From CAZUXY01 sp964624235 (GTDB lineage Bacteria > Spirochaetota > UBA4802 > UBA5368), in assembly GCA_964624235.1 (NCBI GenBank), contig CAZUXY010000015.1, positions 1-64,000 on the forward strand: 64,000 nucleotides of DNA. The letters run 5' to 3'. Made by a program: the position numbers and the translations under genes. Each line of letters starts with the position of its first letter. Position 1 is the first letter of the stretch. This document shows positions 1 to 8,397 of the stretch, in pieces. The notes under the pieces were generated by a model. The model did no database searches. It saw nothing but the letters and a program-made list of their open reading frames with translations, and was not told the origin of the DNA.

Positions 1-358
1 TACAGTTCAGGGTGCCGAAAAAATTTACGTCCATAATTCTTCGGTATACCTCGAGTTTCGTGTTTCTGAACAGACTGCGCTGGGTAATTCCGGCGTTGTT
101 TACCAGTATATCAATGCCTCCCCAGAGTTTTATGATTTTATTAATCGAGGATGCACATGTTACGGGATTACTGACATCGCATTTTAATGCATAAATATCG
201 ATACCCCGTTGCTTAAAAAAACTTTCTGTTTCTGAAAGGGTTTTCTGGTCAAAATCGAGTATGCCGATTTTTGATCCCATCCGGCCGAATTTTTCCGCAA
301 TGGCTTTCCCAATACCGCTAGCGCCGCCGCTAATGACGACAACTTTATCCTGCAACAT
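1..358 (-). CDS. Short-chain dehydrogenase/reductase, 3' end outside window
   Basis: The first 119 codons of an SDR-family NAD(P)-dependent oxidoreductase, read leftward off the window edge. The N-terminus carries the Rossmann dinucleotide motif SGGASGIG near residue 10 and, near residue 88, the structural NNAG motif. The catalytic Ser-Tyr-Lys region lies outside the window. The ATG at 358 is preceded by a strong GGAGG Shine-Dalgarno sequence. It lies 15 bases downstream of an MFS transporter remnant and in the same direction as a ThDP enzyme and a second SDR, which suggests a catabolic or secondary-metabolic cluster. The substrate cannot be told from what is visible. Confidence 0.85.
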   Translation of the reverse strand, partial: MLQDKVVVISGGASGIGKAIAEKFGRMGSKIGILDFDQKTLSETESFFKQRGIDIYALKCDVSNPVTCASSINKIIKLWGGIDILVNNAGITQRSLFRNTKLEVYRRIMDVNFFGTLNC

Positions 359-373
359 GGTATTCCTCCATGA

Positions 374-769
374 TTAATTTTCGAACTGAAGTTCTATTTT
401 TTCAACTTTATTAAGATTCCGCTCATAAAAAAAGGACCCAGCATAAAAAAACGCAGCAGCGATGATCAAAAAAACGGGAAGCACGGAAAGGGCGGTAATA
501 ATATCGTATTTATCTGAAATAGAACCGATAATTATCGGTCCCAGGGAAGCCCCCAGGAGGTTCTGAAAAATCACGCAAATAGCGTAAGAAACATCCCTTA
601 GCCCCGGATGCACTACATCCTGGGTCACCGCGGCTGCCGCAGGTATGAAAGCAGTTATTGATAGTTCTATTAAAAGAATCATTTTATAAAGGTAGAGAAG
701 GAAAAGCAGTATAAATATGTAATATCTATATCCCTTTGAAGGCTGATAGCATCCCTGTGTCGGTATCAT
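374..769 (-). pseudogene. C-terminal remnant of an MFS transporter
   Basis: This open frame of 131 codons encodes only about the last three membrane segments of a major facilitator transporter. The stretch VFQNLLGASLGPIIIGSISDKY resembles the region before the last two helices of MFS organic-anion carriers, here with a one-residue variation (VIFQNLLGASLGP). Full MFS proteins have 400-450 residues and 12 helices, so the first 300 residues are missing. A terminator hairpin lies immediately upstream (804-836) and no second ORF with the missing part is present. The predicted start has no convincing Shine-Dalgarno sequence. I read it as a deletion remnant; translation of a short membrane protein cannot be excluded. 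Confidence 0.6.
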
Positions 770-803
770 AATTATTATACTCCCAAAAGGTATGAAATAA
801 AAA

Positions 804-836
804 GGCCTTCCTCTGGTTAAATGGCGGAGGAAGGCC
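804..836 (-). terminator. Rho-independent terminator after the ThDP enzyme gene
   Basis: A 10-bp perfect stem, GGCCTTCCTC (804-813) with GAGGAAGGCC (827-836), encloses a 13-base loop. Read on the minus strand it is followed by TTTTTATTT. It would end transcription of the 899-2596 gene before the MFS remnant. Confidence 0.85.
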
Positions 837-898
837 CTGTTGTTACCGATCGTTTCGGCGGCATCGATTCATCGGGGTAAGCCACCGGGTCGGTATTT

Positions 899-2596
899 TC
901 AGCCGACCTTGTATCCTCCCAGGTTCGCAAGGGCAACACTTCCAGGACTGATGGTTGAGGGATCGACCATCACGTTGACGCACGCGGTTTTACCGGAAGA
1001 GAATGCGGCTTCCAGCGCAGGTTTAATGTCTTCCGGTTTTTCCACGTAAGCGCCAAAACCGCCCAGGTCGGCTACCAGCTTTTCGTAGTTGACTTTGCCG
1101 ATCCATGTCCCGTCGGGTATTGGATGGCCTATCCTGAGTGTCTGGCTGTGGGCGATCATGCCCCAGCTCTGATCGTTGGCGACTACCACAACAATGGGAA
1201 GGTTTTTCCTTATAGCGGTGTTGAACTCCATGAAATTGAATCCGACTGATCCATCACCTATGATCAGCAACACACGACGTTCGGGAAAACGGAGTTTAGC
1301 GGCATTGGCAAAGGGTATACCCACCGCAAGGCAGCCATAAAGACCGGAATCCATATAGGTACCGCCGGAGCGTATGGTCCTGGTCATACCCATCCAGGTC
1401 TGGGTGTCGCCGCCGTCTGCTACTACAATATCATCTTCGCGGTTCATGAAATCATTCACTTCTTTAGCCAGCCTCATGGGGTGGATCGGTGTCCCTTCAT
1501 TTTCCCACATTGGTTTTGCCTGGGACTTGCCGTCGGCATCGGCCTTTTTTATGGCTTCTACCCAGTCTTTAAACTGATTCTTGAGGGCCGTACTTGATTT
1601 CTTGCTGTCTATATAGCGGTTGAGCTCTTTCAGAAGTGATTTGATATCACTGACAACCCCGAGGGTTGCCGACCGGTTGCGCCCTATTTCCTCGGCTTCA
1701 ATATCAACCTGTATGAGCTTGGCGGTGCTGGGGAAAATATCACCAAAGATATAGAAAAGACTCAGTCGCGATCCGAGCAGAAGGATACAGTCGGTACCCA
1801 TATTGGCGGCAAGCGCTGCCCCGGGACGAATCGCAAGAGACGATTCGAAACAAAGCGGATGGGTGTCCGGTATAACACCGCGACCTGCGCCCAGGGTGAA
1901 GGATGGTATGCCGGTTTTCTCGACAAATTCGACCAGTTCCTTTCCCGCATCGGAATACCAGGCGCCGCTGCCCGCAATTACAATAGGACTTTTCGCCGCT
2001 GAGATAAGCTCCATGATCCTGGGTACGCTGTCCAGGTCCACGGGTTTGGAATCTATGTGTGATTCGAATTTTTTAACCTTGGTCATATCCGCCTGGGCGT
2101 TGAGTACATCACAGGGTAGTTCGAGATAAACGGGGCCAGGTCTTCCGTTGTTTGCGTACCGGAAGGCCATGTCTATAAACTCGGGGATCCTTTCGGGATT
2201 ATGGCAGATCCATGCCTTTTTAACCATAGGCGCGATAACGGGAAGCTGACTCATGTCCTGAAGATCGAGCTTTTCCGTGCTCTCGAGCCCCACGCATCCG
2301 GAAATAAGTATAACCGGGGCGTTGGTCAGACGTGCGTTGGCAATCCCTGAAAGTGCATTGGTAAAACCGGGTCCTGCGGTTACCATTGCTACGGCGGGTT
2401 TTCTCGTCATTCTGGCCCACGCTTCCGCCATAAATACCGCCGCCTGCTCATGGCGTGTGTCGAATATTTTGACCGGTGAGCCTTCCAGAAACTGATAAAT
2501 GGGGGTAATGTGTCCTCCGCTTAGGGAGAATATGTATTCAACTCCCTTGTCTATAAGGGCCTGGGCCGCAAGCTGACCTCCTATTACTTTATTCAT
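899..2596 (-). CDS. Thiamine diphosphate-dependent acetolactate synthase-like enzyme
   Basis: A 565-residue member of the ThDP enzyme superfamily (acetolactate synthase, glyoxylate carboligase, oxalyl-CoA decarboxylase and 2-hydroxyacyl-CoA lyase relatives), which make or break C-C bonds next to a carbonyl. The order is N-terminal PYR domain with the catalytic glutamate E50 in TRHEQ, central domain (about 190-330) and C-terminal PP domain with the ThDP/Mg motif GDGSVGF near residue 447 closing with VVANDQSWG. Length is normal. The ATG at 2596 follows GGAGGT. It lies 38 bases after an SDR gene in the same direction, so the two are probably co-transcribed. No regulatory ACT subunit is adjacent, which argues against a biosynthetic IlvB; the substrate is unknown. 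Confidence 0.9.
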   Translation of the reverse strand: MNKVIGGQLAAQALIDKGVEYIFSLSGGHITPIYQFLEGSPVKIFDTRHEQAAVFMAEAWARMTRKPAVAMVTAGPGFTNALSGIANARLTNAPVILISGCVGLESTEKLDLQDMSQLPVIAPMVKKAWICHNPERIPEFIDMAFRYANNGRPGPVYLELPCDVLNAQADMTKVKKFESHIDSKPVDLDSVPRIMELISAAKSPIVIAGSGAWYSDAGKELVEFVEKTGIPSFTLGAGRGVIPDTHPLCFESSLAIRPGAALAANMGTDCILLLGSRLSLFYIFGDIFPSTAKLIQVDIEAEEIGRNRSATLGVVSDIKSLLKELNRYIDSKKSSTALKNQFKDWVEAIKKADADGKSQAKPMWENEGTPIHPMRLAKEVNDFMNREDDIVVADGGDTQTWMGMTRTIRSGGTYMDSGLYGCLAVGIPFANAAKLRFPERRVLLIIGDGSVGFNFMEFNTAIRKNLPIVVVVANDQSWGMIAHSQTLRIGHPIPDGTWIGKVNYEKLVADLGGFGAYVEKPEDIKPALEAAFSSGKTACVNVMVDPSTISPGSVALANLGGYKVG

Positions 2597-2634
2597 TGAT
2601 TACCTCCGCAAGTTGTATTTGAGTATTGGATTGT

Positions 2635-3471
2635 TTAGAGTTCCATACACTGACCGCCGTCAAGATTGATGGCCTGACCTGTAATATACGCCGATGCGTC
2701 CGATGCCAGAAATACTACCAGATCTCCCGCATTTCCGATTGTTCCGATTTTTCCAAGAGGGATTGTTTTACACATCTCTTCTTCTCTTTGTTCAACAGTG
2801 GTGCCAAGTACATTTGCTTCGAGTTCAAAGCGCCATTTTTCCAGGTCGGTACGTATCTGGCCCGGACAGATGGCATTTACGCGTATCCCGGCGCCACCAA
2901 GCTCTTTTGCCATTGTTTTAGTCAGCATGATCACACCGGCTTTGGCTACTGCATAGGCACTGTTGAAAACAGGCGGTACTTTTCCCGCCCGTGACGCAGT
3001 GTTGATAATGGATCCCGGACTGCCAAGCATAAGCGGTAGAATCGCACGGCTTACCCTGAAGGTGCCGAAAAGATTGACATTGACTGTGCGTATCCATTCT
3101 TCTTCATTGTAACTGACTATAGTGTTGGGAACTCCAAAGGTAGCACCGGCATTATTACAGAGTATGTCTATGTGGCTGTAGCGCTTTGAAATATCATTTA
3201 CCATGGCGGCAATGGATGCGTTATCAGTGATATCAACGTTCACCGCCATAGAGGAAATCCCATAACTAGAAGCCAGTTCATCAGCAAGGGAATCCATATC
3301 TTTTTTCGTACCGGTTTTCAGAAGCTCATCGTTGAAAATCTGTTTCCCAAGATCGGCGATAACCAGGTTGACGCCGCATGAGGCAAGTTTTTCAGCTATA
3401 CCGAATCCGATACCGGTCTTTTTACCTGCTCCGGTAACGATAGCGGTTTTACCTTTCAAATCCTCGTACAT
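2635..3471 (-). CDS. Short-chain dehydrogenase/reductase
   Basis: A 278-residue classical SDR oxidoreductase. It shows the N-terminal cofactor motif TGAGKKTGIGFG (residues 13-24), the NNAG motif near 107, the catalytic Ser in NTASRAG and the YAVAKAG Tyr/Lys pair near 170, and the C-terminal LDGGQCMEL close typical of the family. An insertion around residues 45-65 makes it slightly longer than the usual 250. The ATG at 3471 follows AAGGGGA. It is the promoter-proximal gene of a probable two-gene unit with the ThDP enzyme at 899-2596. A palindrome at 3527-3541, similar to those around the TetR gene at 9519-10136, suggests control by that repressor. The substrate is not identifiable. Confidence 0.9.
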   Translation of the reverse strand: MYEDLKGKTAIVTGAGKKTGIGFGIAEKLASCGVNLVIADLGKQIFNDELLKTGTKKDMDSLADELASSYGISSMAVNVDITDNASIAAMVNDISKRYSHIDILCNNAGATFGVPNTIVSYNEEEWIRTVNVNLFGTFRVSRAILPLMLGSPGSIINTASRAGKVPPVFNSAYAVAKAGVIMLTKTMAKELGGAGIRVNAICPGQIRTDLEKWRFELEANVLGTTVEQREEEMCKTIPLGKIGTIGNAGDLVVFLASDASAYITGQAINLDGGQCMEL

Positions 3472-3526
3472 GATATTCCCCTTACAAAATAGAAAAGTAG
3501 CAATAATAATGAATTATACTCATATT

Positions 3527-3560
3527 ATGAATGCTATTCATTACAGTATTATTAAGTCAA
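3527..3560 (-). promoter_or_regulatory. Candidate promoter and TetR-type operator for the SDR/ThDP unit
   Basis: On the minus strand TTGACT (3555-3560) stands 18 bases from TAGCAT (3531-3536), a weak sigma70-type promoter. The palindrome ATGAAT-GCT-ATTCAT (3527-3541) covers the -10 hexamer. Further half sites of AATGAAT lie at 3508-3514. The arms match palindromes at 9488-9502 and 10150-10170, but the spacer here is three bases instead of five. Confidence 0.45.
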
Positions 3561-3685
3561 TTCATTTTTATTAATTTTTGTTATTCATGGTTAAACCTTT
3601 TGACATCAGGGGCGTTCACTGGATCAGAAAAAGGGACAACAGTATAAGGAAGTGTAAAGATAGCATTAATGCAGATCAGATTAAT

Positions 3686-3835
3686 TTACAACAATTTCAC
3701 ATCAATTAATACTGTCGGCGTTTTTACAATATAGCGCCAGTCTTCGTTATCCGGAATTCTATAATAGATACAGCCATCCCCAGGCCAGTGATCAATAATG
3801 CGAAAACATAGTATCATGATTTTCCCGGATTCCAT
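3686..3835 (-). CDS. Possible small protein in the 3.5-4.0 kb gap (weak)
   Basis: The 550-base gap between the divergent SDR and NagB-like genes holds one open frame of 49 codons, starting at ATG 3835 and ending at TAA 3686-3688. The product contains the plausible stretch DHWPGDGCIYYRIPDNEDW, rich in Asp, Trp and Tyr. There is no Shine-Dalgarno sequence and no recognisable family, and it may be a fragment of a decayed gene or chance. The rest of the gap is AT-rich and I see no other feature apart from the SDR promoter. Confidence 0.2.
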   Translation of the reverse strand: MESGKIMILCFRIIDHWPGDGCIYYRIPDNEDWRYIVKTPTVLIDVKLL

Positions 3836-4025
3836 TTATTGTTTGTTAGTATATATATCGGTCCGTATCTCTTTAAGGGATTTTTTCATTCGTACTGGCC
3901 CTTTGATCTGCAAATATACTTGTCCTTTGCACAAAAAAACAACACATTGATTTATTCAGCGGTGTTGTATTGAATGTACCTATCATTATATAATCTGGAT
4001 ATACTCCTTCCGGGAATATACCTCA

Positions 4026-5969
4026 ATGAACGAAAAAACGAAAATAAACGGAATAAGAGAATCTGACTCTGCCATACTGCGTTTTGAAAAGATACCGGTT
4101 ATAGTTTTTCCCGATTCCCGTTCCGGTTCCCTGTATACAGCGCGGGAGATTGCCGGTCTCATCAGGGAAAAACAGGTGCTGAATCTTCCCTGCGTGCTTG
4201 GACTGGCAACCGGGTCGACACCGCTTACGGTATATGAAGAACTGGTGCGGATGCATCGTGACGAAGGATTGAGTTTTCATAATGTCGTTACTTTTAATCT
4301 GGATGAGTATTATCCCATGGAGCCGGATTCACTGCAAAGCTATGTGAGATTTATGAAAGAGTATTTTTTTAATCTGGTGAATATAGATACGGGCAATATA
4401 TATATTCCTGACGGAACTGTATCGAAAGCAGAGTTAAATAAATACTGCCTAGGTTATGAGGCGGCGATAAGTTCCCATGGCGGTATAGACCTGCAGATTC
4501 TGGGTATAGGTCGTACTGGACATATAGGCTTCAACGAACCCGGATCACCTATCGATTCCCAGATGCGTCTGGCCACTCTGGATCATGTGACTATAGCCGA
4601 CGCAGCAAGTGATTTTTACGGGGAGGAAAATGTCCCGCGACACGCCGTCACCATGGGTATAGGCACAATACTGAAGGCAAAGAAGATCATCTTACTGGCA
4701 TGGGGTGAGACCAAAGCGCCGGTCATACAAAAGGCGGTCGAGGGACCGTTCAGTGAATCCGTTCCCGCCTCGTTGCTGCAGCGGCATTCATCGGCAATAA
4801 TTGTGACCGACCATGCGGCATCAGCGGAACTCACCCGGATTAAAACTCCATGGCTGATCGGTAATGTAGACTGGAAAGAGGGCCGCATGGTCCGCCGGGG
4901 AGTGGTCTGGCTCTGCCAGAAAGTCGGAAAACCCATTCTTAAACTTACCGACCGGGATTATAACGATAACGGCATGGGAGGCCTGACGGCGGAAAAGGAC
5001 TCGGCGTATTCGATCAACATTGCGGTGTTTAATGATCTGCAGCATACCATAACCGGCTGGCCGGGGGGAAAACCCGATGCCGACGATACACATCGTCCTG
5101 AAAGAGCGAAGCCCTATCCAAAACGGGTGTTGATATTCAGCCCTCATCCCGACGATGATGTCATCTCCATGGGTGGCACCATGAACCGACTGGTTGAACA
5201 GCGTCATGATGTGCATGTGGCGTATCAGACGTCTGGAAATATAGCGGTTTTCGATCATGATGTGATACGATACGTTGATTTTATCAGGGACATGGGGGCA
5301 TCGTTCGGTGTGGAAAACAGCGAAACGTTAAAACTCGGTGACAGGGTTGTCGATTTTCTGCTGAATAAAAAACCGACGCAGGTGGATTTACCGGAGGTTC
5401 AAACCATAAAGACCCTTGTTCGACGGGGAGAAGCAAGGGCGGCATGCAGATTTCTGGGGGTTCGGGAGCAATGCATCCACTTTCTGGACCTGCCGTTTTA
5501 TCAGACTGGTACTGTAGTCAAAAATATATTATCCAATGATGATTTTGAGCTTATAAATAAACTGCTGGTTACCATAAAACCTCATCAGATTTACGCCGCC
5601 GGGGACCTTTCCGACCCTCACGGGACCCACAGGATATGCCTTGAAGCGATAATGAAGGCTCTTTCCATAGTTAAGGAGCAGGAATGGTTCGACGGTTGCA
5701 CGGTGTGGCTGTACCGTGGCGCCTGGCAGGAATGGGATCTGGCCGATGTGGATATGGCGGTTCCCTTGAGTCCATCAGAGCTTGCCCGCAAACGCGGTGC
5801 GATATTCCGCCACCAGTCACAGAAAGACAGGCCCCTGTTTCCGGGTGCAGACAGCCGTGAATTCTGGCAGAGGGCGGAGGAACGCAACCGTTCCACCGCC
5901 GTTTTGTACGATCGGCTTGGTATGGCGGAATATGAAGCCATCGAGGTTTTCAAGCGATACCTTCCCTGA
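4026..5969 (+). CDS. Glucosamine-6-phosphate deaminase-like/PIG-L deacetylase fusion
   Basis: A 647-residue two-domain protein. Residues about 10-290 are a NagB-type isomerase/deaminase domain with LGLATGSTPL, the active-site NLDEYYPM and GIGRTGHIGFNEPGS, expected to act on glucosamine-6-phosphate-like sugars. Residues about 370-640 are a PIG-L/LmbE-type zinc deacetylase with the metal motif SPHPDDDVISMGG near 376 and the second motif HGTH near 535. The pair could deacetylate and deaminate an N-acetyl-hexosamine phosphate in sequence; this is inference. Similar long NagB-like proteins are known in several anaerobic phyla. The start has only a poor Shine-Dalgarno sequence. The neighbouring convergent genes encode a GNAT acetyltransferase and a sugar symporter, consistent with sugar use. 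Confidence 0.85.
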   Translation: MNEKTKINGIRESDSAILRFEKIPVIVFPDSRSGSLYTAREIAGLIREKQVLNLPCVLGLATGSTPLTVYEELVRMHRDEGLSFHNVVTFNLDEYYPMEPDSLQSYVRFMKEYFFNLVNIDTGNIYIPDGTVSKAELNKYCLGYEAAISSHGGIDLQILGIGRTGHIGFNEPGSPIDSQMRLATLDHVTIADAASDFYGEENVPRHAVTMGIGTILKAKKIILLAWGETKAPVIQKAVEGPFSESVPASLLQRHSSAIIVTDHAASAELTRIKTPWLIGNVDWKEGRMVRRGVVWLCQKVGKPILKLTDRDYNDNGMGGLTAEKDSAYSINIAVFNDLQHTITGWPGGKPDADDTHRPERAKPYPKRVLIFSPHPDDDVISMGGTMNRLVEQRHDVHVAYQTSGNIAVFDHDVIRYVDFIRDMGASFGVENSETLKLGDRVVDFLLNKKPTQVDLPEVQTIKTLVRRGEARAACRFLGVREQCIHFLDLPFYQTGTVVKNILSNDDFELINKLLVTIKPHQIYAAGDLSDPHGTHRICLEAIMKALSIVKEQEWFDGCTVWLYRGAWQEWDLADVDMAVPLSPSELARKRGAIFRHQSQKDRPLFPGADSREFWQRAEERNRSTAVLYDRLGMAEYEAIEVFKRYLP

Positions 5970-6047
5970 AGGAACCATGTCGGGGTGTGGCATCGTAAAG
6001 TGCCGCGGCATCGGGCTGTTAAAAGCAATCAACGGGATCTGGAATCG

Positions 6048-6725
6048 TTAACTTTGTAAAACGAGTTTTTTACCGAAAATTGTTTTCTTGCAGTCATGTA
6101 TCCCGCTCCAGAATATTTCGTTTTTCTGTAAAAGCACTGAATATCCATGCTGTCGGTAAAAGGGCAGGGCCCTGGTATTGTAATTGGTGGTTATAAGATG
6201 TATGCCTTGTATTCCCAGAGACTTCATTCTGGATTCAAAAAGCCGCATTAAACTCCGGCCTATCCCCCTCCGCTGATATTGGGGGAGTATGTTTATATGA
6301 AGGTGAGCGGGATATGTACGCTGGATTTCTTTTTGATCTTCACTTCCTGTAAGTTTGCGCCATTGCATGACCTGACGGTATGATTCGGGATATCGCCACC
6401 AGGAGTAAAGAAAGAGACGTGGAATGAAAAAAGGGAACATTTTACGGAAAAATTTTTTTTGATACTTTTGTGTATCACCTGAACCAAGTATATATCCCAC
6501 GATTTTCCCATCATTGTCCTTATCTAGTGCAACAAAACAGTGATCGGCTTCAAAACGGACATAGTAAAGACAGAACAGGTACCCGAAGAGCTTGCGGTCC
6601 TTAAACCTTTCAGAGCCGGTAAGGTCTTCTCCCATAAAACCGGTTTTATAGCAGATATCCAGTATACCGGGCCAGTCGTCCCTGTGACATTGCCTGAAGA
6701 CAATGGGTGACGATTTTTCCACCAT
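6048..6725 (-). CDS. GNAT-family N-acetyltransferase
   Basis: A 225-residue GNAT acetyltransferase. The acetyl-CoA binding motif A is visible as QRRGIGRSL near residue 150, preceded by the beta-4 strand LHINILP and followed by TTNYNTRALPFYRQHGY, the usual C-terminal strand and helix. The first 60 residues are an extension rich in aromatic residues. I chose ATG 6725; a GTG directly before it at 6728 is a possible alternative. It starts 18 bases after the end of the GPH symporter gene, so both are likely co-transcribed. The acceptor substrate is unknown; the context hints at an amino sugar. Confidence 0.85.
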   Translation of the reverse strand: MVEKSSPIVFRQCHRDDWPGILDICYKTGFMGEDLTGSERFKDRKLFGYLFCLYYVRFEADHCFVALDKDNDGKIVGYILGSGDTQKYQKKFFRKMFPFFIPRLFLYSWWRYPESYRQVMQWRKLTGSEDQKEIQRTYPAHLHINILPQYQRRGIGRSLMRLFESRMKSLGIQGIHLITTNYNTRALPFYRQHGYSVLLQKNEIFWSGIHDCKKTIFGKKLVLQS

Positions 6726-6743
6726 CACTATTGAGGTTTGCCT

Positions 6744-8111
6744 TTAAAGTTTTTCCCGTATTCTTTTCAGCTGTGAGCTGATAGCTTTTTGTGGATACGA
6801 CAGGAATAAGAAGAACCCGATCAGGGAAAAAATCCCTCCTACCGGTCCGGCGAGCTTGACACCCAGAGGGCTGGCGACGTCCTTGCCGAACGCTGCAAAG
6901 AGATAGGAAACTATCGCCGCGGCAATACCGTAATTCACTTTCATAAAAAGACCCTGGGTACCGAAAAACATGGCCTCTCGATTAATCCCGTTAACGTGCC
7001 CGTCGACTTCACTGATGTCCGATATTATCGCGTTCGGAATAACCAGCAGTATTGCGACAGGTATCCCGAGGAGTGCCATGTTGATATTTGCATATAGTAC
7101 ACGATATTCCCCAGTCGTGTCAGTAAAATAGGTCATGAACATGAAAACGGCAAAGGTCAACAATCCTGCCAGCATGATGGCTTTGTTACTCACCCATCTG
7201 GTAATAAGTGTAATGAACACGAAACATACCGCCGCGCTTCCGAACAGCACCACCATCAGTATGGTTTGATATGACTGGTCTTTTTGTAGAAGTACCATGG
7301 GGTAATACGCAACGGTTGAGCGTATCACATTAAAGGCAAACCAGAACAGAATCGTGGGAACCATATAAATGATGAAGGTTTTGTTGGTGATGGTCATTTT
7401 CAGTGATTCCAGCAGCCCTATATCGGCAGGTTTGCTGACGGAATACCTTTTTTCATTAACCGGCAGGGCGGAGGTGATCATGAGAACGAAAGCAATTACT
7501 GACATGATGATGAGGGTGAGCTTCAGTGCGGGATCCTTGGGCATGGAGTTTTTTTGAAACAGTTCCCATAGGATAGGTACTCCCATAAGGATAACGGCAC
7601 CTCCCAGCAGTGAGAATACCGCCTGCAGTACAGTGATGAATATCCGGTCTTCATGGGAATGGCTGAGTTCAGGTATCAGTGCCAGATAAGGTGCCATAAA
7701 ATATGTATAAAAGAAAAAGTATATTCCCAGGACCAATGCGGAGTATACCGCGTTGAGTACTGAAGCCGAGGAATCGGGCGGAAAAAAAAGCAGAACGGTA
7801 CATACAGCGAAAGGAAGGGAGCCGGTAACCATAAAGAATTTGCGTCGCCCCAGTCGGAAAGTTGCATTATCGCTCCAGTGTGCGATTAGTGGATCTGCCA
7901 GTGAATCGATAATTCTCCCGAAAATGATGATGAAACCGAGTACTGTGATTCCTAAAAAAAGTGGATTGTTATGAATGAGTTCAGGCATCCCCGTTTCTCT
8001 GGGTGGGATCAGAAAAAAGATAAGGTATACGCCGAAAATGTTATCGAGGATGCTGAAGCCTGCGTTGCCGCCTGCATAAATAATTTGTTTCCATTTTCTG
8101 AAATGTTCCAT
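6744..8111 (-). CDS. GPH-family (MelB-like) sugar:cation symporter
   Basis: A membrane protein of 455 residues with about 12 hydrophobic segments, matching glycoside-pentoside-hexuronide:cation symporters. The family-typical beginning is KWKQIIYAGGNAGFSILDN, and a conserved loop with DNATFRLGRRKFFM lies near residue 85 after ADPLIAHWSD. It would import a glycoside or related solute with a cation. The open frame extends 15 codons upstream to ATG 8156, but the family normally begins a few residues before the first helix, so ATG 8111 is preferred. It is followed after 18 bases by the GNAT gene. The 286 bases up to the next gene hold nothing I can identify. Confidence 0.85.
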   Translation of the reverse strand: MEHFRKWKQIIYAGGNAGFSILDNIFGVYLIFFLIPPRETGMPELIHNNPLFLGITVLGFIIIFGRIIDSLADPLIAHWSDNATFRLGRRKFFMVTGSLPFAVCTVLLFFPPDSSASVLNAVYSALVLGIYFFFYTYFMAPYLALIPELSHSHEDRIFITVLQAVFSLLGGAVILMGVPILWELFQKNSMPKDPALKLTLIIMSVIAFVLMITSALPVNEKRYSVSKPADIGLLESLKMTITNKTFIIYMVPTILFWFAFNVIRSTVAYYPMVLLQKDQSYQTILMVVLFGSAAVCFVFITLITRWVSNKAIMLAGLLTFAVFMFMTYFTDTTGEYRVLYANINMALLGIPVAILLVIPNAIISDISEVDGHVNGINREAMFFGTQGLFMKVNYGIAAAIVSYLFAAFGKDVASPLGVKLAGPVGGIFSLIGFFLFLSYPQKAISSQLKRIREKL

Positions 8112-8397
8112 GGATAATGTCCTGTTTTGTTTTATTTTAAAAACAGTTCCTCGCATGAAACCGATGGGATTGTATTATTACACTGATGTATGGAGTTATC
8201 AGAAAACAATAGAAGTCAAATACAAATCAGGTGGTTTCCGCGTTATTCGCAAAGCAGGTTATTTATTGGAGAATGAGAATTGAAATTGACCTGTGATGTT
8301 CCATGAAGTTTCATTAAGACAAACCTGTAAATATATGTATCTTCAATAATAATCTGAAAACCGTAAAGATAGCGCAGGCGCTGCGCGTCATAAGGAA

